64,000 nucleotides of DNA from Holtermannia corniformis (taxonomy: Eukaryota > Basidiomycota > Tremellomycetes > Holtermanniales). Below, piece after piece: positions 57,901 through 64,000 of this stretch; the stretch's first letter is position 1; each line of letters begins with the position of its first letter. Location: NCBI GenBank assembly GCA_001599935.1, contig BCIJ01000001.1, positions 374,277 to 438,276 of the forward strand, read 5' to 3'. The translations under genes and the position numbers were made by a program. The notes under the pieces were generated by a model, which made no database searches, was not told where the DNA came from, and saw only the letters and a list, made by a program, of their open reading frames with translations.

Positions 57901-59296
57901 ATGGGAGACAGCGCGATACACGCTCTAGCGGGATCCCTGGGAGGATGCGTCGCCATGGTGCGTATGGCCCGTTGCAGTATTCACGGCTGACACTGCGGCT
58001 CAGACACTGACCTAGTGCGTGGCATTAGCTGACCTTTGTCGAAGACTGATCCAACGCACGATAGCCCTCTGGTCACACTGTCTACACAGGCAGCCGTACA
58101 GAGCAAGAAGCAGGAAGTGGTGTGTCAAGAGCGCCTCGTTTGGTCAACTGAAGCTCAGCTGGCTCTACAGACACTGCCTCAAGCGATTGCCCGTGTGCTC
58201 AAGAAAGATGGCGTCGCGGGCTTATACGCCGGTCTCGACTCATCCTTGTTCGGCATTGCATTCACCAATGGAATCTACTACCTCTTTTGTATGTCTGTTC
58301 TCCCACACATTCATCACTGCTCATCAGCCCAGACGAGGAGTCACGCCGGATCATCCTCTCGCGCCGCGCATCCAAGACCTCGATCGGTACACTCACAACC
58401 CTCGAAGGCATCCTAGCCGGCATTATTGCAGGCAGTGTCACGAGCGTGCTCTCGAACCCAATCTGGACGATTCAGACGTATCAGTCGACTCGGGCCGTTG
58501 CCGTTCAGCCAGCAGAGGGCGACACTGGGACACCGAGAAAAATCAAGCCGGGCCTGCTCGAGTCTGCGTATGAGATCCTCGCCAAGGATGGATGGAAGGG
58601 GTTCTTCAGAGGTGTCGGGCCGGCTTTGGTCCTAGTTGTCAACCCGGTGATCCAGGTTCGCCGACCGCGCAGAGGTCTTTGGCCGGCTTGAACTAATGTT
58701 GACAGTACACGACGTTTGAGCGCCTCACTTCACTGCTCTTGACGTACCGCTCGCGCCAGGTCGGCTCGCAAGCAACGCCGCTTGGGCGTGGCGCGTTGAG
58801 TGACTGGGATGTGTTCATGCTCTCGGCCCTCGCCAAGCTGGTTGCGACCGGCGGCACCTATCCCATCGTTCGTCTTTAACCATGATACGCGGTCGTGGCT
58901 GACTCTTGGACCAGATTGTCGTCAAGTCGCGCTTGGTACGCTTCCCGGTCACAGCGCTACCACAGACTGATAAGGTGCACAGCAAGCGGCAACTCACAAG
59001 TACAAGTCGCTCGTAGCGGCGATCCTCTCGATCCTCAAAGATGAGGGCTTGCGCGGTCCGTCTTCAAACCAACGCCCTCATTGCCTTGCTTATGCACATG
59101 CAGGTCTTTACGCCGGGCTGCTCCCAAAGCTGCTGCAGAGCGTCATGACGGCTGCATTCATGTTTGTGGCCCAACGTCGCATCTTTGAGGCCGTCAAGAA
59201 GGTGCGTCGTAGCGTCTGGATCGACGGCGCAGCAACTGACGGGTGCAGGCAACGCTGCTCGTGGCCGCGCGCAAGGGGCTCGGCGCAGTCGCGTAA
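57901..59296 (+). CDS. SLC25-family carrier, peroxisomal PMP47/SLC25A17-like
   Basis: Six-TM solute carrier. It starts MGDSAIHALAGSLGGCVAM and, over two short introns, continues TLTYPLVTLSTQAAVQSKK, the first P-x-D/E-type signature variant (YPLVTLSTQ) seen in peroxisomal adenine-nucleotide carriers. The second repeat has GVAGLYAGLDSSLFGIAFTN and GILAGIIAGSVTSVLSNPIW. The third has YPIIVVKSRL and GLYAGLLPKLLQSVMTAA. It ends ARKGLGAVA. The NPIW signature favours the PMP47/ANT1 type, which exchanges ATP, CoA or FAD across the peroxisomal membrane. About eight introns. Localisation is inferred. Confidence 0.87.
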
Positions 59297-59392
59297 GTGT
59301 GCGTCAACGTGATTTTGAGTGACCAGATTGTATCGGGATAAACGGGTTCTACATGGCAAATGTACAAAATGCAATGAATATACGTGCGCTGC

Positions 59393-60564
59393 TCAACCTC
59401 TCAAGACGTGGTCGACTGCGTCTCTGAACTGTGTCTTGGCCGTCTCGTCGGTGACGCCGGGACCGAGCGAGGCGCGCCACAGGCTATAAGTGCCTTCGAG
59501 CAGCTTTACGAGCGGCGCGCTGGGCACGGAGACGGGTGAGGGCGTGCGCGAGGTGAGGTTGATGACGGGTTGCGGTTGCGGTTGATGCTGGAGTTGAAGA
59601 CCGGTGGTTGTGGACGGGTTACCAAATGTCGATGTGCGGACGTGGGGAGATGAGTGGTGGGATTGTGGGGCACTGTAGACTGGTGTCGAGGGCTGTTGAG
59701 GAGACCTGCGCACCATTCAGCAAGTCGGTACGAGGGACCGAGAACATACCATCCGACTGGAGTCTCGCCGCCTGTACCCCAGCCTCCACCGAGATGCGTT
59801 TGCCTGGGACCACCTTCTCGCTCACGCTCCGGCTCGGGCGTAGCAGGCTGCGTACCGGCCAGACCGTCATCCACAGAGCCATAGGCCGCCCAGTACGAGT
59901 CGGCTTCATCAGCCTGGGCTGAAGCCCGCCTCGAGACAGGTGGCCGTGATTTGGACGGTGGCGGGGACAGCGCGGTCGGCCTGGCCGGTGGAGAGTAAGC
60001 GTCCCAAAAGTCGTTTGCGGCGTCCTCGTCGTCCTCGGTCTTGGCTTGGAGAGGTCGAGTAAACCTATCCCAAGCTTGCTGAGGGTCGGCGTACCATGTT
60101 TCTTGCGTACCCGATGCGAGCTGAACACTGTGCAATGTCCAGCCGCGCCCACCCATCTCCTTGTCGCCTTCCCAAAGCCACTCGACCTCGATACCGGGTT
60201 CACCATGGGGTTCATGAGGATCGACGATGGGCGCACGGCCAAGGAATGTGGCCTCGTCAGGCCTCAGGTAGCTCACCGGCCCAAAGTGCAAGTCATCGCG
60301 CGCTGTCGAGGTTGCGAGTTCTTCGAGCCGGGTGCTGACAGGGTTGCGTTCGCTCCATTCAGCTGCAGAGTTGGTTGAGGAGCGAAGGGTCGAGGAGAGG
60401 TAAGAGTCTGGTTCGGATTCAGAGGGTGGGAGGAATGTATGGCGCGTGTTGAGTGGGGTCGACAGCACTGTTGGCGGCAGAGGAGGGTGGAAGGGGACGA
60501 GTAGGGCGAGTAAGGCTAGACTGGCCGGCGGCGGTGGAGGTGGTGCGGGGTTGGTGTCGGACAT
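59393..60564 (-). CDS. Hypothetical protein, Pro-rich ends, conserved-looking core
   Basis: It starts MSDTNPAPPPPPPASLALLA. The core has SVQLASGTQETWYADPQQAW and GPVSYLRPDEATFLGRAP with many Trp and Asp, then FWDAYSPPARP and DSYWAAYGSVDDGLAG. One intron (about 59703-59750) joins GETPVGW to SPQQPSTPVYS. The C-terminal part is Ser/Pro/Gln-rich and ends in a helix (LWRASLGPGVTDETAKTQF) closing at 59393. No membrane segment. The repeated FW/YW-AY motifs resemble short linear motifs. Function unknown; the mix of conserved-looking core and disordered linkers suggests an adaptor. Confidence 0.68.
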
Positions 60565-60823
60565 GGTAGTTTGTGGTTGTTTCTTTGCTGGGCGACCGGG
60601 TCGGGCACACCAAGGATAGATGCAGTGAAAAGACAAACCCGGCCTCTACCTTCTTAAGCTGCTCAGGAGAGACGATGCTCGACGAATCGCACGGTCCGAG
60701 ATCACTGTCCGGGGTAGCACACGGGGCAAATGGCATCTTACGGCCGAGCGTGACCGCCAAGTCTAGCGATACAACATGCATGCAACCCTCGTCTCTCGTC
60801 ATGTATAGATGGTAGCGTGCAGC

Positions 60824-61535
60824 TCAACCTCGGCCGAGTCCCCACCAGCTCGATGGTTTGGTCTCGATGACAGGCTCGACGTGTTGCGCCGGAGCCGCCT
60901 CGGCCCCCTCATCAGCCTTGGCTCCAACCTTGACCTTTTCCAGTACGCGGTCAACGACCTCGGGCAGCCAGCGTTCTTGCATTCGCTTGCGTTCGCGCCG
61001 TTGCTCTTTCACGAGCGAGGCCAGTTGAGCTTCGAGATGTTCGATTCGGTCCGAAGATTCCAAGAGTGAGAGAGAATGTGAGAGGTGGGTTTGGAGCAGT
61101 TGGAGCGCGAGAAAGACAGTAGTGGATATGAGCACGACGGGAACCATGGCTGAGGTATGTCAGCGCCCAGTCATGGGCCATGTCTTGCTTTGTGAGCGAT
61201 CCACGCAGCCGGATTGCGGAATGCAAGTTCCACGGCTGCGAGACTTCCTCGACACTTAGCTACTGACCTGGGACAATCTATTGGCGCAATTGTGATCAGC
61301 GCACATCTCTGACAGTCCTTGTGACACGCACCTCGCGATACCACACCAAGTGCGCACTTGGCGTCTTGCTCGTGCCCTGGCCAGCCCTCGAGCTCGCACC
61401 GGCCGTCGGCCGTGGTGGAACCGCCGTGTTGTTCGGGATCGGAGCGCGTGCACGCACAGGGGATGTATGCAGTAGTCTCCGTGGTGCTTTGACAGTCATG
61501 GATGCAAGCTGAAGAGGTCGAAGTGGAGCGGACAT
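60824..61535 (-). CDS. Mitochondrial single-pass coiled-coil protein, unknown
   Basis: Three exons. The first starts MSAPLRPLQLASMTVKAPRR, a mitochondrial presequence, and ends SAHLVWYRE. A 10-nt exon (61268-61277) encodes the start of IVPAM, and the last exon continues VPVVLISTTVFLALQLLQ, a single TM helix. A coiled coil (SDRIEHLEAQLASLVKEQRR) follows, and the tail closes SWWGLGRG at 60824. The layout of presequence, one TM helix and a coiled coil recalls inner-membrane assembly factors, but no family is recognised. The last exon alone would give a plausible but truncated 107-aa frame from its own ATG at 61147. Confidence 0.65.
61268..61277 (-). other. 10-nt microexon of the mitochondrial coiled-coil gene
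   Basis: It encodes ATTGTCCCAG between introns ending AATAG and beginning GTCAG. It joins WYRE to VPVV as WYREIVPAMVPVV in a single frame. Confidence 0.65.
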
Positions 61536-61902
61536 GATGAGGAATGCCAAGCGGGCCACGGATCGACAAGCGGTAACGTGCGAGTCGACGTCGTCGATAG
61601 ATGTGCGCCTTGTAATCGTATGGCGCTGACGCCTTGGACGCTGCTTTGAGCGATGGCTGCTTCAGTAGACCAGCACAAAAGAGACGTCATGATTTGCTCC
61701 CGCTGACGAGTCGACAAGTGGCACATGCATGGCAGGCATCGAATGGACAATACGGATGAGCGGGGCTACAAGCAACAACTGGAGATACTTGGGTGTCAAG
61801 GATTGTTTCGGGTGAACGATGGACGGGTACTCTATTCGCAGTCGGCGAAAGGGTGCCGAGTGCGGATGCGGCCGTGAAAGTACTCTTGACGACTGCAGCG
61901 CG
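61536..61902. other. Intergenic, nothing seen
   Basis: 367 bp between tandem minus-strand genes, without a protein-like frame. Confidence 0.4.
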
Positions 61903-63110
61903 TCAGTCTGTTCGGATCAACCTTGCAGTCGTGCGCTGTGATACCAACCTATACATGACACCTCGAATACCCGCAGGGTACGCCTCTGCCAGGTCGGATG
62001 TGGCCTGAGGCTCGTCCACTTCATCTTGCTTTGGTCGGTTCTTGGTACCCTTTTTACGTCCCGGACGCGATTTGGGAGCGTCGTCTACCTCGTTTGCTTC
62101 GCCGGAGGATGCAGAAGCGGTGTCGATCACTCCATGATCAACAGGCCGGGAGCCGAAAGCTGCTTGCAAGGGGTTGTCGAGTGTGTCCGAGTGCGATTCG
62201 GGAAAATGCTCAGTGTCGGCAGCGGCGTTGGCGCTAGGTTCAGCTGCAGCGGCGACGGCTGTATAGTGATCCGCTGCAGCGTCGCTGTCTGCACGCGTGG
62301 TCCAAGCCACACCACACTGTTCAAGATCCTGCGCCGTGACGGCCTCCGTGGCGTCTGCAGATGATAGATGGGCCGATTCCGATGCCGTGGCCGCGTTTGC
62401 AGCCGCCTCGATATCCTCCTCCCGTAGGCCAGCAGCTCTACGCCGCGAGGCCTCTTGCTTCTCCAATTTGCAAGCGTTCCGCGAGCTTTGCATGGTCGCC
62501 AATTCACCGCGGATCCCAGCAAGCTCCGCCTCGGTATTCTTGGCATACCCAGTGATCTCATCATGTGCAGCTCTCGCTCGACCGAGCTGTTCTTGCACGG
62601 TTCGAAGCAGCTCGCGGTGCTGCACGGCAGCTGTCGTTGCCTGCTTTGCAAGCACTTGGTCCAGCTTTGTCCGATGTGCGAGGATACTCGCTTCGAACTT
62701 TTCGAGAGTCGGTAGAGAGGATAGTGCAGGGATCATGGACGAAGGTATGGTTCGCCGCGATGCTCGCGCAGTCAGCCTGGCGTGCTTGACGCCTGCCGCA
62801 CGACCGAGTCGATATGCTCCGCCTCCAAGCAGCGCCAATCCAAGGACGGCGGAGCCAACGATAATGGTCGCTGGATAGCGATAGCCGCTGGCTTTGAGTG
62901 AGGCAATGTGGGGTGTTAGGATGGCTTCGGGTCCGGAAGGGAGTGATTGTGGTTCTGAGCTTGGTCAGCGGACATCAGTCCCAGCTGGTGCGAACACAGC
63001 GAGAGAGAGATCTGACACGTACGGGATACTGATGCCCGCGGCTCCTGTTTCTGGGATGGCGGAGTTGACGCGGCAGACATTGGCTCGGAGTGGTGTTCAA
63101 AGGCTTTCAT
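61903..63110 (-). CDS. TM plus coiled-coil protein with AT-hook-like basic motif
   Basis: The ATG at 63110 gives MKAFEHHSEPMSAASTPPSQ. After one intron (62957-63025) follow a linker PQSLPSGPEAILTPHIASLK and a TM helix YPATIIVGSAVLGLALLGGG. A long coiled coil (LEKFEASILAHRTKLDQVLA, VQHRELLRTVQEQLGRARAA) and an Ala-rich acidic stretch come next, then a basic SRPGRKKGTKNRPK. The end near 61903 is uncertain because an intron could start near GIRGV. Function unknown. Confidence 0.6.
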
Positions 63111-64000
63111 GTCGATACGTCGCGATGCAGATCTTACTGGAGTTGAGTCGTTGTTTGTAGCGAGTGGAGCAGATCTCTCGCCGCTTCCGTGACTCATATA
63201 GCGCCAGGAGGGGGCTGACAGACAATAAGGCAAGGTTGCACCCCTGCAACGCCAGGCCAGCACCGGCAGCAGCTTGCCACCAGCGAGATCGGAGACACCC
63301 TGACATCACGTGACGCAATAACGTTACGTTTCAACGACCAGGGGCAGGACCAGTTGGCTCGGGGTATTGTCGCGAGCGTTCGGGACAATGCAGAGGAGTG
63401 ATGGAAGCGGTGATCTCTGACGGTGTGTCAGGATCAGTCGTGTCGGCGACTGCGGGACCGAGCGCTGTTGGGCGATGGGGATTGGCGGATCATCTTTCGG
63501 CTTGCAGGGGTTTGGCGCCAAACTCTTGAGTGTCAGATGCTCCCTTGCTTCACTTTGAGGGTGCAGCAAGCATGCATCGCATTGCACCGCTGCTCACACT
63601 GATCGTAGCGGTCCCCTCGCCATCGTTTCCCGGACGTGGTTCAACCCGGGCGCTTGATAAAGCCGAGCGTTGGCGCTTCCCGGGTGAATCCGGAGAACCG
63701 GCCGGCCGCGCCGAATGCCACTCTTCGGATTAAACGCGAAAAGATTGCTCCACCACCGAAATTCGTTTTCACTCCCGTCGCCGCGCCCGCCCCCCGCCCG
63801 CGTCGTCCTCGAGACCGTTGACCGTCACCGAGACCTCACTCACCACTCTTCTTCCCCAAAAGGTGTGTAGCACAGCGCACAGACGATTCAAAGAGCGGTT
63901 GCTGACGAGTGCTCCTCTTTTCGTCCTGCCCTGTGCCGTCTTTTTTCGGTCCACATTCCGCTTCTGCATTCCTTTGTGAACCTTGTCATTGGTCGTCTGT
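63111..64000. other. Right-edge region, no gene seen
   Basis: 890 bp without a protein-like frame. From about 63770 it becomes pyrimidine-rich on the plus strand, like the leaders upstream of other plus-strand genes in this window, so a gene probably begins beyond the right edge. Confidence 0.4.

Noticed and set aside
60824..61147. Stand-alone 107-aa membrane protein
   Set aside because: Its first ATG is inside a longer gene: upstream exons join in frame and add a mitochondrial presequence.
1..64000. CRISPR arrays, operons, bacterial promoters, riboswitches, terminal repeats of transposons
   Set aside because: None seen; the gene structure is eukaryotic with dense spliceosomal introns, and no long direct or inverted repeats were found by eye.

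Overview
The window is nuclear DNA of a basidiomycete fungus, probably a yeast-like or dimorphic one. Nearly every gene is split by introns of about 42-60 nt with GT...AG ends and a CTGAC/CTAAC branch-like motif close to the acceptor. Genes are dense, lie on both strands without operons, and encode a normal fungal housekeeping set. Class or genus cannot be resolved from sequence alone. Many genes contain coding exons of only 5-16 nt that are needed to complete conserved protein motifs.

Layout. 1-4145: an amidase (minus, cut by the left edge) and a mitochondrial GABA transaminase (plus) share a 376-bp divergent promoter with three GATA-type sites. 4146-11387: a 7.2-kb accessory block with two unidentified genes or ORFs, a frame-broken nuclease-like gene, an intact Crinkler/RHS-type P-loop NTPase plus nuclease-like protein, and further coding fragments. 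11388-24640: an MFS drug/H+ antiporter-type transporter, the inositol hexakisphosphate kinase KCS1, an M13 zinc metallopeptidase and the ribosome-biogenesis factor NOP7/Pescadillo. 24905-30686: a TLC-domain membrane protein, a YTP1-family membrane protein and 5-aminolevulinate synthase HEM1. 31082-34837: a sugar/quinate-type transporter divergent from a DapA-family aldolase. 35092-46378: a four-TM membrane protein, an RPEL-repeat protein, a USP deubiquitinase, the U6 snRNA phosphodiesterase USB1, the decapping enzyme DCP2 and a 96-aa orphan. 47099-63110: complex I subunit NDUFS6, the HIR-complex subunit HPC2/ubinuclein, a small mitochondrial-type protein, a 1.2-kb pyrimidine-rich leader followed by a GFO/IDH/MocA oxidoreductase, COQ3, a GPI-anchored protein, a peroxisomal-type SLC25 carrier and three uncharacterised proteins. 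63111-64000 looks like the upstream region of a gene beyond the right edge.

Functional links. Amidase and GABA transaminase probably form a nitrogen-scavenging pair. Transporter and aldolase probably form a carbon-uptake and catabolism pair. Mitochondrial functions recur (HEM1, COQ3, NDUFS6, GABA transaminase). The most unusual content is the accessory block around the Crinkler/RHS-type gene at 8595-10442, and second the concentration of microexons.

All exon models were made by eye from reading frame, splice consensus and conserved motifs. Positions may be off by a base or two where no frame check was done.
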